This document shows positions 16,106-24,357 of a DNA stretch of 64,000 nucleotides, one piece after another. The notes below the pieces were generated by a model that saw nothing but the letters and a program-made list of their open reading frames with translations, did not search any database and had not been told where the DNA came from. A program made the position numbers and the translations under genes. Numbering within the stretch: the stretch's first letter is position 1; the number at the start of each line of letters is the position of its first letter. The DNA is from JBIQJD01 sp044507695 (lineage in GTDB: Bacteria; Bacteroidota; Ignavibacteria; Ignavibacteriales; Ignavibacteriaceae): assembly GCA_044507695.1 (NCBI GenBank), contig JBIQJD010000001.1, positions 248,001 to 312,000 of the forward strand. The letters are read 5' to 3'.

Positions 16106-18055
16106 CTAAAAATTTAATCTCACTCCACTGTAGAATGATAAACCCGGCACACCGTAACCAAATACTTCTTCATAATCAGTATCGAGAAGATTTTCAATTC
16201 TGCTGTAAAGCTGAACTGCATCAATAATATTATAAGACGCAGCAAAATTAAGTAACACATAACTTTTAAGTTCAATTCTTTCAGGGAATTTTGAAAAATC
16301 CCTATCATCTCTTTTGCCAACATATATTGTTTCAAAATTCAGATTTAATGGATCAATCAAATTATAGTTTATAACCAGTGCTCCTTTGGATGCCGGTCTT
16401 CTCAGCAGTTTTTTGCCTTCATCTACAGAGCCTTTACTTAAATCCTTTGTATCCATCAGTGTAAAATTCAATTTCAAATTTATATCATTATATAGATCGG
16501 CATTTAAATAAAACTCTAAACCTTTTGTTTCTGCTTCGTTAATATTTATTGTTTTAAAAGATTCATCAAATCCAAAAAGATCTTTAAATGTATTCTGAAA
16601 ATAAACTGCGCCCACAGTCAATCCAATCTCATTTGAATTTGATTTAAAGAAATATTGCTCAATTCCTGCATCCCAGCCAATTGATTTTTCCGGTTTAAGC
16701 GATTGATTACCGAATGCCGGATCAAACAAATAGTAGATGGAAGGAGATTTGTAACCCGTTCCGAGTGAGGCTTTAATTTTTGTGCCTGTCTTCCAGAAGA
16801 TATATGCAGGTGCAATTCTGTATGTTACACTTGAGCCGAAAAGATCGTTATGATCATAACGTACTCCGGCGCTGCCGAAAAAATTACCTGCAATATTTGT
16901 TTGAGTCTGGAGAAAAACGCCGGATGTTCTGCTTTTACTTGAAGGAAGAATACTTTCGAATGGATATAAAGAAGAGAAGATAAAATATTCTGTGTAAGCT
17001 TCTTCTTCTTCTGTTTCAAAACCAAGCGTGATGATATTATTCTCAGTAATTTTAAAATTATTCTGAAGATCTACTTTTAATTTCTTGCCATCATAAAAAC
17101 TTGTTGAAGAGGAAGGATTATTTAGGGTTGAATCGTAACTATACTTCCGCACATTTTTGAAATATGAAACTCCCGCTTTAGATTCTATAACTCCATCTAA
17201 AAAATTCATTCTTGCTTCTGTGCGGAAAATATTTTCTTCAACATTAAAAATATACGTTGGATCATCACCAAGCATGCCGCCGAATTGATCGTAATCAGTT
17301 TCTGCTCTGTTGTGTTTGTATAGGATTGATAAGTTTAAATGTTCATTAATATTTGCTCCAACATGCGCTGATAAATTCAAACCATTGTGTCCATCTTTCT
17401 CTGTATTTCCAAATTTTTCAGAAGCTGAGGAAAAGCCTTCTGTTGTTACCTTACCTAATGAAAGTGAATAATTAAAAAGATTAAAATTTCCACCCGTGCC
17501 AATGGCAGCTTTAAAGGTTTTGTATGAACCAACTTCACTCTGCAGAAAAGTTGCAGATTTTTTCTCTTCTTTTTTTGAAATAATATTTATTACACCTGCC
17601 AATGCATCAGAGCCATATAATGTACTCTGCGGTCCGCGCAAAATTTCAATCTGTTTTACATCATCCAAAGGAAGCGTAGCAAGATCAACTGCGTTTGCCG
17701 GATCATTAGGCATGTTTATTTCAACGCCATCAATAAGTATTAATGTATGTCCGGGATTTCCGCCGCGCAGATAGACAGATGCAAACATTCCCGCACCTCC
17801 CTGCTGATTAAATGAAATACCCGGTTCTGATTTTAATAAATCATACAGGAAAATTTTTTTGCTGTTTAGAATTTCATTCCGGGTTATGACACTAACCGAG
17901 CTTGCAGCTTCAATTGGGGAGATTTGTGTTTTTGTTGCAGAAACTATTACATCAGGAAGCTTGTATGTTTTAACGGAATCGTTTTGAGAGAAAATATTAC
18001 TGAAGGGGAAAATGCATAATCCCCAGAAGATGAAAAAAAATTTTTGAAAAGCCAT
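16106..18055 (-). CDS. btuB: TonB-dependent vitamin B12 receptor (BtuB-like)
   Basis: 649 residues from ATG 18055, which has AAGGAG eight bases upstream and starts a clean signal peptide (MAFQKFFFIFWG ... NIFSQ); the open frame runs further upstream but into the riboswitch expression platform. A TonB-box-like DVIVSATKT is followed by a plug domain (DLLKSEPGI, SVYLRGGNPGHTLILIDG, ILRGPQSTLYGSDALAGVINII) and a 22-strand barrel ending with aromatic residues (GVRLNF). It imports a corrinoid across the outer membrane using TonB energy. Substrate specificity is inferred from the cobalamin riboswitch in its leader. Confidence 0.93.
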   Translation of the reverse strand: MAFQKFFFIFWGLCIFPFSNIFSQNDSVKTYKLPDVIVSATKTQISPIEAASSVSVITRNEILNSKKIFLYDLLKSEPGISFNQQGGAGMFASVYLRGGNPGHTLILIDGVEINMPNDPANAVDLATLPLDDVKQIEILRGPQSTLYGSDALAGVINIISKKEEKKSATFLQSEVGSYKTFKAAIGTGGNFNLFNYSLSLGKVTTEGFSSASEKFGNTEKDGHNGLNLSAHVGANINEHLNLSILYKHNRAETDYDQFGGMLGDDPTYIFNVEENIFRTEARMNFLDGVIESKAGVSYFKNVRKYSYDSTLNNPSSSTSFYDGKKLKVDLQNNFKITENNIITLGFETEEEEAYTEYFIFSSLYPFESILPSSKSRTSGVFLQTQTNIAGNFFGSAGVRYDHNDLFGSSVTYRIAPAYIFWKTGTKIKASLGTGYKSPSIYYLFDPAFGNQSLKPEKSIGWDAGIEQYFFKSNSNEIGLTVGAVYFQNTFKDLFGFDESFKTININEAETKGLEFYLNADLYNDINLKLNFTLMDTKDLSKGSVDEGKKLLRRPASKGALVINYNLIDPLNLNFETIYVGKRDDRDFSKFPERIELKSYVLLNFAASYNIIDAVQLYSRIENLLDTDYEEVFGYGVPGLSFYSGVRLNF

Positions 18056-18160
18056 AGAAGTTACTCCTTGTAAAAATTGTGGTGTAACTTCGTGGGGAAT
18101 GTGATAACGAAAAGAATTTATTTCGTTAAACAACCTCACCCGCGAAGGTTGATTAAAAGC

Positions 18161-18280
18161 ATTTATGGCAGGTCTCCTGGCTTTCCCGATGGGATTACAG
18201 TTGCGCGTCAGCTCCGGATTTTCACCGGATTCCCTATAATTTCCGTTACTAAATTTAATTTTAGCCGGAACACCATAAAT
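18161..18280 (-). promoter_or_regulatory. Cobalamin riboswitch
   Basis: On the minus strand the conserved core is intact: GGGAATCCGGTGAAAATCCGG, then GCTGACGCGCAACTGTAA, then the B12 box AGCCAGGAGACCTGCC. The closing helix P1 pairs CCATAAAT (18273-18280) with ATTTATGG (18161-18168) perfectly. It sits about 105 bases before the btuB start. The intervening expression platform contains a further stem (CAACCT/AGGTTG, about 18131-18151). Adenosylcobalamin binding would be expected to reduce btuB expression; whether by termination or by hiding the ribosome site I cannot tell. Confidence 0.97.
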
Positions 18281-18330
18281 AAAACTGAAAAGAACAACCG
18301 CAAAGATAAAATCAATTTTTTAAAAAACAA

Positions 18331-20601
18331 TTACTGAACTTCCTGCGGAAGAATTATTTTAAATGAAGTTCCCTTGCCAACTTCACTTTCTATTTTTATA
18401 TCTCCGCCCAGAATTGCTGCAAATTCTTTTGAGATGTACAATCCAAGTCCTGTACCTTTTTCATTATGCGTGCCGTCTGTTGATTTAATATTATCCATTG
18501 AAAAAATATTACTCAATCTTTCAGGCGGAATGCCAACTCCTGAGTCTTTAACTTCAATTGTTACATCTTTATGATTTTTACACGCACCAATTTCTATAAT
18601 TCCACCGGGATAACTGAACTTAATAGCGTTTGATGTAATATTTCTTAGAATTGCCTGAAGCATATCTTCATCGGTTTTAAGAGATAAGGAGTTCTCTATC
18701 CTTAAATTGAAAGTTATATTTTTTGATTCGGCAATATCTTTCTGAAATTTTATTATACCCTCTATTAACTCGGATAAAGCAATTTCTTTCTTTGTAATAG
18801 AAAATTTATGAAACTGAATTCTTGACCAGTTTAAAAGATTTTGGGTAAGATTTAATAATGATTTTGCAGAATTATTAATTGCATTGGAATATTCAATAGT
18901 TTCTTCGCGGGTTAATTCATCAACATCTGTTGCCATAATTTCCGAGTAGCCGATTAAAGCCTGGAACGGTGTTTTCAAATCATGTGCAATAACAGAAAAC
19001 AGCCTGTCTTTTACACGGTTATTTTCTTCAAGTCCAAAATTCTTTTCAGATAAAATTTTATTAAGTCTCTCAAGTTCCTCTTTCTGCTCAAGAATTTGTC
19101 TTGCGGTTTTTCTTTTATAAAAGTAGGAGCGGAAAAATCCTACTACAAGTAGAATTGAGATTGCTGAAAAAATGATTAGCCATTTACGATAAATTTTTTC
19201 CTGTTCAACTTCTGCTGCTTTTAAACTGTTATCGCGGCGGAGAAGTTCATTTTCAAATTCTTTTTGCCGCAATTGCCAATCAGAGATATCTGTACTTAAT
19301 TGTTCTAATCTGAAATCATCACGAAGTTTAACATAATCTTCAAAATATTTTAATGCTTCTGCAGGTTTGCCTTGCTTCTTAAATATTTCAGAAAAGAGTA
19401 AATTATTTTCCACCATCAGATCAGCAAACTTTTCTTCATTTGATATTTTGAGAGATTCCTTCAGATTAGTAATTGCACTATTCAAATTATTTTGTTTCAG
19501 GAAAAGTTTTGCTTTGCTTTGTAAAATATGTGCATAAGAAAATTTATCATTTATTCTTCTGGCGGTATCCAATGCTGCATCAATATATTTAAGTGCGGTT
19601 TGATAATCGCCAAGACCTGTATAAGCCCGGCCTAAAAAATTCATTGAAAGGGCAACAGAATTTAATTCGGCAATATCATAATATTTTTCAACGGCTCTAT
19701 TTGCATAACTAATTGCACTATCATATTGTTCAATTTCAAGAAGCAATTGTGCAATGCAATGATTTGAATAAGCAATGCCGAAGGTGTAATCAAGTGCTTC
19801 AGCTTCTGTTAATCCTTTGTCAAAAAATTCCCTTGCAGTTTCAAAGTTGTTTAGTTTGAGATATATTAATCCAACATTATTGTTTGCAGTAATTTTACCC
19901 CGCTGATCATTCAGTTTTTCGCGCATGTTAAGAGATTGAGTATAATACTCCAGAGCTTTCAGGTAATTGCCAAGCCTCCAATAAACAACCCCAATATTAT
20001 TGAGTGTCATAGCAATTCCGTGATCAAAATTTATCTCTCTTCTTAATTCCAAAGCTTTAAAATGATATTCGAGAGAAGTTTGGTTTTGTCCCATCCTCCA
20101 ATAAATTAATCCCGTACTTGAGTAGGAAAGTGATTCCAGTTTTTTATCGCCAATAATTCCAGCAAGTATCCGAACAGTATCAAAGCAGATAAGAGCACTG
20201 TCCTTATTGCCGGCCCTGTCATAAACATCACCAAGATTATCGTAAACAGAAGCAATTGAAGCAGTATCTTTTAATTGATCAAAAATTTTAAGAGAGATTA
20301 AGAGAAGTTTTTTTGAGCGTTCAAACTGGTTTTGCCTGAATAATGCTTTTGCTTTTAACTGGGTTGATTTCCCGAACAGAAGTTTATCCGATAATTCCTG
20401 AGATAATTTAATTGCTTCATCGGCTGCTGAAAAAGATTGATTAGGATTTGAAGTTAAATACTCTTCTCCTATTTGAAGAAGAATTTCAACGCGGCTTTTG
20501 CCCTGCAAATCAGGCAGAAGATTTATTAAACTATCAATTCTTTGAGAGAACAGAGAAGCAGGAATTAAAAAAATAATTAAAATTGTTTGAACGATCTTCA
20601 T
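18331..20601 (-). CDS. Sensor histidine kinase with periplasmic TPR domain
   Basis: 756 residues. Signal peptide (LIIFLIPASLFSQ), then about 420 residues of TPR repeats (for example NNIGVVYWRLGNYLKALEYY), a coiled stretch, one membrane helix near residues 474-492 (WLIIFSAISILLVVGFF), a second coiled coil, the H-box SVIAHDLKTPFQA with phospho-acceptor His-540, and an HATPase domain with DSGVGIPPE and TGLGLYISK. The TPR domain is therefore outside the cytoplasm. No response regulator is encoded nearby, so it is an orphan kinase. TPR-type kinases of this layout are common in Bacteroidota; the signal is unknown. Confidence 0.92.
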   Translation of the reverse strand: MKIVQTILIIFLIPASLFSQRIDSLINLLPDLQGKSRVEILLQIGEEYLTSNPNQSFSAADEAIKLSQELSDKLLFGKSTQLKAKALFRQNQFERSKKLLLISLKIFDQLKDTASIASVYDNLGDVYDRAGNKDSALICFDTVRILAGIIGDKKLESLSYSSTGLIYWRMGQNQTSLEYHFKALELRREINFDHGIAMTLNNIGVVYWRLGNYLKALEYYTQSLNMREKLNDQRGKITANNNVGLIYLKLNNFETAREFFDKGLTEAEALDYTFGIAYSNHCIAQLLLEIEQYDSAISYANRAVEKYYDIAELNSVALSMNFLGRAYTGLGDYQTALKYIDAALDTARRINDKFSYAHILQSKAKLFLKQNNLNSAITNLKESLKISNEEKFADLMVENNLLFSEIFKKQGKPAEALKYFEDYVKLRDDFRLEQLSTDISDWQLRQKEFENELLRRDNSLKAAEVEQEKIYRKWLIIFSAISILLVVGFFRSYFYKRKTARQILEQKEELERLNKILSEKNFGLEENNRVKDRLFSVIAHDLKTPFQALIGYSEIMATDVDELTREETIEYSNAINNSAKSLLNLTQNLLNWSRIQFHKFSITKKEIALSELIEGIIKFQKDIAESKNITFNLRIENSLSLKTDEDMLQAILRNITSNAIKFSYPGGIIEIGACKNHKDVTIEVKDSGVGIPPERLSNIFSMDNIKSTDGTHNEKGTGLGLYISKEFAAILGGDIKIESEVGKGTSFKIILPQEVQ

Positions 20602-20628
20602 GCTCCGTTTTACGCCCCACTAAAAGTT

Positions 20629-20642
20629 TTACCAAATGGTAA
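20629..20642. repeat. Short inverted repeat ahead of the histidine kinase gene
   Basis: TTACCA-AA-TGGTAA, perfect six-base arms, 28 bases upstream of the kinase start in the kinase/sdhC divergent region. It could be an operator or a 5'-leader hairpin; there is no second copy to support either. Confidence 0.25.
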
Positions 20643-20876
20643 GATAAATCATTATTAATAGAGTTAAAATATTGGCGCAAAATATTTTTAAAACTCCCAT
20701 ATTTTAAATTCTTACTAAATCAAACAAATTGCTTTTATAGCCATTTATTAATAATTTTTCACAAAAAATAATTAACTTCTGATATTACAGAATGCCGGTG
20801 CGGGAAACTTATCAAAATTTTAAAAGCAAAATTATCTTTCCCTCCAATATTATATTTCTATTAAAGGAGTTTATTA

Positions 20877-21548
20877 ATGGGTTGGTTTATACAGTTTATT
20901 GATTCTTCTGTGGGGAAGAAACTGATAATGGCCATTACGGGTTTATTTCTCTCTCTCTACCTTGTAATACATTTAATAGCAAATTTATTTCTCTTAAAAG
21001 ATGACGGCGGTGAAGCTTTTGAAGCTTACGCTGCATTCATGAGCAGTACAAATAATATTCCTGTTAGAATAATTGAGATAGTTTTATTTCTTGTATTCAT
21101 ATACCATATTGTAAATGGCATAAGGCTGTGGAGATTGAACCGGAGTGCAAGAGAGGTTAGATATGAAGTTGTTAATGCTTCTGCCAACAGTTCCTTCTTT
21201 TCAAGATTTATGATTCAATCCGGTATCATAGTTTTTATTTTTCTTATAATTCATTTAAGAACTTTTTTTATTGAATACCGGTTTGGTCATCCCTCTGTAA
21301 CAATGTATGAAGGTGCAAGAATAGCATTTGAAAATACCTGGTACTCACTATTCTATATTTGGGCAATGATACTTCTTGCGTTTCATTTAGTGCATGGAGT
21401 CCAAAGTGCATTTCAAACACTCGGAATAAGACATAACAAATACACCCCGTTTTTAAAAGGTGCAGGAATAACATTTGCAATACTTATCTGCGCCGGCTTT
21501 GCTTTAATACCAATATATTTCTTATTCACAACGGGGGGAGGATACTAA
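20877..21548 (+). CDS. sdhC: Succinate dehydrogenase cytochrome b subunit
   Basis: 223 residues, five membrane helices, of the di-heme cytochrome b558 type in which one polypeptide replaces SdhC plus SdhD. Histidines suitable as heme ligands are in LVIHLIANL, IYHIVNGIRLW, LIIHLRTFF and AFHLVHGVQSAF. It anchors SdhAB in the inner membrane and passes electrons to the quinone pool. AAAGGAG precedes the start. It is the first gene of sdhCAB, with sdhA one base after its stop, and is divergent from the histidine kinase gene. Confidence 0.93.
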   Translation: MGWFIQFIDSSVGKKLIMAITGLFLSLYLVIHLIANLFLLKDDGGEAFEAYAAFMSSTNNIPVRIIEIVLFLVFIYHIVNGIRLWRLNRSAREVRYEVVNASANSSFFSRFMIQSGIIVFIFLIIHLRTFFIEYRFGHPSVTMYEGARIAFENTWYSLFYIWAMILLAFHLVHGVQSAFQTLGIRHNKYTPFLKGAGITFAILICAGFALIPIYFLFTTGGGY

Positions 21549-21549
21549 T

Positions 21550-23493
21550 ATGGCTAACGATCTTAATTTTCATTTTACAGGAAAACTTGATTCTAAAATC
21601 CCTACCGGCAGTTTAGAACAAAAATGGAATAATCATAAATTCAATCTTAAAATTGTCAATCCTTCAAACAAAAGAAAATTTGAAATTATAGTTGTTGGAA
21701 CCGGGTTGGCGGGTGCATCTGCAGCAGCTACTTTAGCTGAGCTAGGATATTCTGTTAAATCATTTTGTTTTCAGGACAGCCCGCGCAGAGCACACAGCAT
21801 TGCTGCACAGGGAGGAATTAATGCAGCAAAAAATTATCAAAATGACGGCGATAGCGTTTACAGATTATTTTACGATACCGTTAAAGGCGGTGATTATCGT
21901 GCTCGTGAAGCAAATGTTTACAGACTTGCAGAACTAAGTGTAAATATAATCGATCAATGCGTTGCACAAGGTGTACCGTTTGCGCGCGAGTATGGCGGAT
22001 TACTTGAGAACCGTTCCTTTGGTGGTACCCAGGTATCAAGAACTTTTTATGCTCGCGGTCAAACCGGTCAACAGCTTCTGCTTGGTGCATACAGTGCTTT
22101 AATGCGTCAGGTGGGTTTGAACCAGGTAAGAATTTTTCCGCGCAGGGAAATGCTGGATCTTGTTGTAATAGACGGCAAAGCCCGCGGGATAATTACAAGA
22201 AATATGATTACCGGTGAGATTGAATCTCATGCAGCAGATGCAGTTGTTCTTGCAACCGGCGGCTATGGAAATGTGTATTATCTTTCAACAAATGCAAAAG
22301 GATCTAACGCATCTGCAATTTGGAGAGCTTATAGAAGAGGGGCCTTGTTCGCTAATCCATGTTTCACTCAAATTCACCCAACATGCATTCCGGTTAGCGG
22401 GCATTACCAATCAAAATTAACCCTGATGAGCGAAAGTTTGAGAAATGATGGAAGAGTCTGGGTTCCGAAAGATCCGAATGATAAACGGCCGCCAAATCAA
22501 ATTCCTGAATCAGACAGAGACTATTTTCTCGAAAGAAAATATCCATCATTCGGTAATCTTGTTCCGCGTGATGTTGCTTCAAGAAATGCAAAAGAAATGG
22601 CTGATGCGGGTAAAGGTGTTGGAGCAACAGGTCTTGCTGTTTATCTTGATTTTGCTGATGCAATTAAGAGGCTTGGTAAAGAAAAGGTAAAAGAAAAATA
22701 CGGCAACTTGTTTGATATGTACAAGCAAATTACCGCGGAGGATCCTTATGAGGTGCCAATGAGAATTTATCCGGCGGTTCATTACACAATGGGAGGCCTT
22801 TGGGTTGATTATAATTTGATGACAACAATTCCGGGTTTATTTGCTTTAGGTGAATGTAACTTCTCGGATCACGGTGCAAACCGTTTGGGTGCATCTGCAC
22901 TTATGCAGGGGCTTGCTGATGGTTATTTTGTTATTCCTTATACTGTAGGCGGATATCTTGCTTCAGAAAAAATTGATAAAATTTCAACAGACCATGCGGC
23001 TTTTAAAGAAGTTGCCGATGAAGTTAAATCAAGAATCACAAAGTTATTATCAATTAAAGGAAAGAAAACTGTAGATGATATTCATCGTGAGCTTGGTGCG
23101 GTTATGTGGGATAATGTTGGAATGTCAAGAAATGAAAAAGGATTGACAGAAGCAATTTCCAAAATTCAGGAGATAAGAGATGAATTCTGGAACAATGTTA
23201 ATGTTGTCGGAACTAACGAAGAATTAAATCAATCACTTGAAAAAGCTGGAAGGGTAGCAGATTTTCTTGAGCTGGGTGAATTGCTTGCGCGGGATGCACT
23301 GCATAGAAAAGAATCATGCGGCGGACATTTCCGTGAAGAAAGCCAGACTGAAGAGAATGAAGCTAAAAGAGATGATGCAAACTTTTCATACGTTGCTGCA
23401 TGGCAATTTAAAGGAGATAATGCATTGCCGGAAATGCACAAAGAAGAATTAATTTTTGAGTACGTTAAACCTACACAGAGGAGCTATAAATAA
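21550..23493 (+). CDS. sdhA: Succinate dehydrogenase/fumarate reductase flavoprotein subunit
   Basis: 647 residues. FAD Rossmann motif VVGTGLAGASAAATLAELG near residue 50, the covalent-flavin region AHSIAAQGGINAAKNY with its histidine near residue 81, substrate-site HPTCIP, GECNFSDHGANRLGASAL and the C-terminal RKESCGGHFREE. It oxidises succinate to fumarate on the cytoplasmic face. The length and the RAEANVYRL-type segments match the B-type enzymes of Bacteroidota and epsilonproteobacteria. GGAGG precedes the ATG; sdhB follows its stop directly. Confidence 0.96.
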   Translation: MANDLNFHFTGKLDSKIPTGSLEQKWNNHKFNLKIVNPSNKRKFEIIVVGTGLAGASAAATLAELGYSVKSFCFQDSPRRAHSIAAQGGINAAKNYQNDGDSVYRLFYDTVKGGDYRAREANVYRLAELSVNIIDQCVAQGVPFAREYGGLLENRSFGGTQVSRTFYARGQTGQQLLLGAYSALMRQVGLNQVRIFPRREMLDLVVIDGKARGIITRNMITGEIESHAADAVVLATGGYGNVYYLSTNAKGSNASAIWRAYRRGALFANPCFTQIHPTCIPVSGHYQSKLTLMSESLRNDGRVWVPKDPNDKRPPNQIPESDRDYFLERKYPSFGNLVPRDVASRNAKEMADAGKGVGATGLAVYLDFADAIKRLGKEKVKEKYGNLFDMYKQITAEDPYEVPMRIYPAVHYTMGGLWVDYNLMTTIPGLFALGECNFSDHGANRLGASALMQGLADGYFVIPYTVGGYLASEKIDKISTDHAAFKEVADEVKSRITKLLSIKGKKTVDDIHRELGAVMWDNVGMSRNEKGLTEAISKIQEIRDEFWNNVNVVGTNEELNQSLEKAGRVADFLELGELLARDALHRKESCGGHFREESQTEENEAKRDDANFSYVAAWQFKGDNALPEMHKEELIFEYVKPTQRSYK

Positions 23494-24255
23494 ATGGCAA
23501 ATCATATGAATTTACACTTAAAAGTGTGGCGCCAAAAAAATAAAGATGATAAAGGCCGTTTTGTTGATTATGAAGCTAATGATGTTTCACCCGATATGTC
23601 CTTTCTTGAAATGATTGATGTTGTGAATGAAAATCTGATTAAGAATGGAGAAGAACCGATAGCCTTTGATCATGATTGCCGTGAAGGAATATGCGGAAGC
23701 TGCAGTATGTTTATTAACGGAAGGCCTCACGGCCCGCAAAGAGGCGTTGCAACTTGCCAGCTTCACATGCGCAGTTTTAAAGATGGTGATACTATAACCA
23801 TTGAACCATTCCGCGCAAAAGCTTTTCCGGTTATTAAAGATTTGATTGTTGATCGTTCTGCTTTTGACAGAATTATGGCTGCAGGCGGATTTGTATCTGT
23901 AAGTACCGGCGGCGCTCCTGATGCAAATTCTGTTTTAATTCCAAAAGAGGATCAGGAAAAAGCGCTTGATGCTGCTGAATGTATTGGCTGCGGCGCCTGT
24001 GTTGCTGCATGCAAAAATGCATCTGCTATGTTATTTGTTGGAGCAAAGGTTGCTCACCTTGCACGGTTGCCTCAAGGCAAAGCTGAGCGTGAAAGGCGTG
24101 CACTTGCAATGGTTGAACAGATGGAGACAGAAGGATTTGGTTCATGCACAAATACTGAAGCTTGTTCGGCAGAATGCCCGAAACAAATTTCAATGGATGT
24201 GATTGCTGCATTGAGAAGAGAGTATATGCGGGCAAATCTGAAAAAGGAAAAATAA
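23494..24255 (+). CDS. sdhB: Succinate dehydrogenase iron-sulfur subunit
   Basis: 253 residues. The N-terminal plant-type [2Fe-2S] site is CREGICGSCSMFING with a further cysteine in VATCQLH; the C-terminal clusters are supplied by CIGCGACVAACKN and CTNTEACSAECPK. The serine/alanine-rich GACVAAC form is typical of this B-type family. It wires electrons from FAD to heme. GAGGAG precedes the start, and a strong terminator follows, so sdhCAB is a closed operon. Confidence 0.95.
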   Translation: MANHMNLHLKVWRQKNKDDKGRFVDYEANDVSPDMSFLEMIDVVNENLIKNGEEPIAFDHDCREGICGSCSMFINGRPHGPQRGVATCQLHMRSFKDGDTITIEPFRAKAFPVIKDLIVDRSAFDRIMAAGGFVSVSTGGAPDANSVLIPKEDQEKALDAAECIGCGACVAACKNASAMLFVGAKVAHLARLPQGKAERERRALAMVEQMETEGFGSCTNTEACSAECPKQISMDVIAALRREYMRANLKKEK

Positions 24256-24294
24256 TTGAAGTTTCTGTGCGCGGTAAAAATTTAGTTCCACGCA

Positions 24295-24326
24295 AATCCC
24301 GCATCATTTAATGCGGGATTTTTTTA
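24295..24326 (+). terminator. Rho-independent terminator of sdhCAB
   Basis: Perfect ten-base stem AATCCCGCAT/ATGCGGGATT with loop CATTTA, followed by seven T. It lies 40 bases after the sdhB stop. Confidence 0.92.
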
Positions 24327-24357
24327 TTTTATGCGTTGAAATTCCGGAAGTTATATC

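Noticed and set aside
18056..18139. 28-residue N-terminal extension of the BtuB-like receptor
   Set aside because: It would be translated from the riboswitch expression platform and would put the signal peptide in the interior of the protein.
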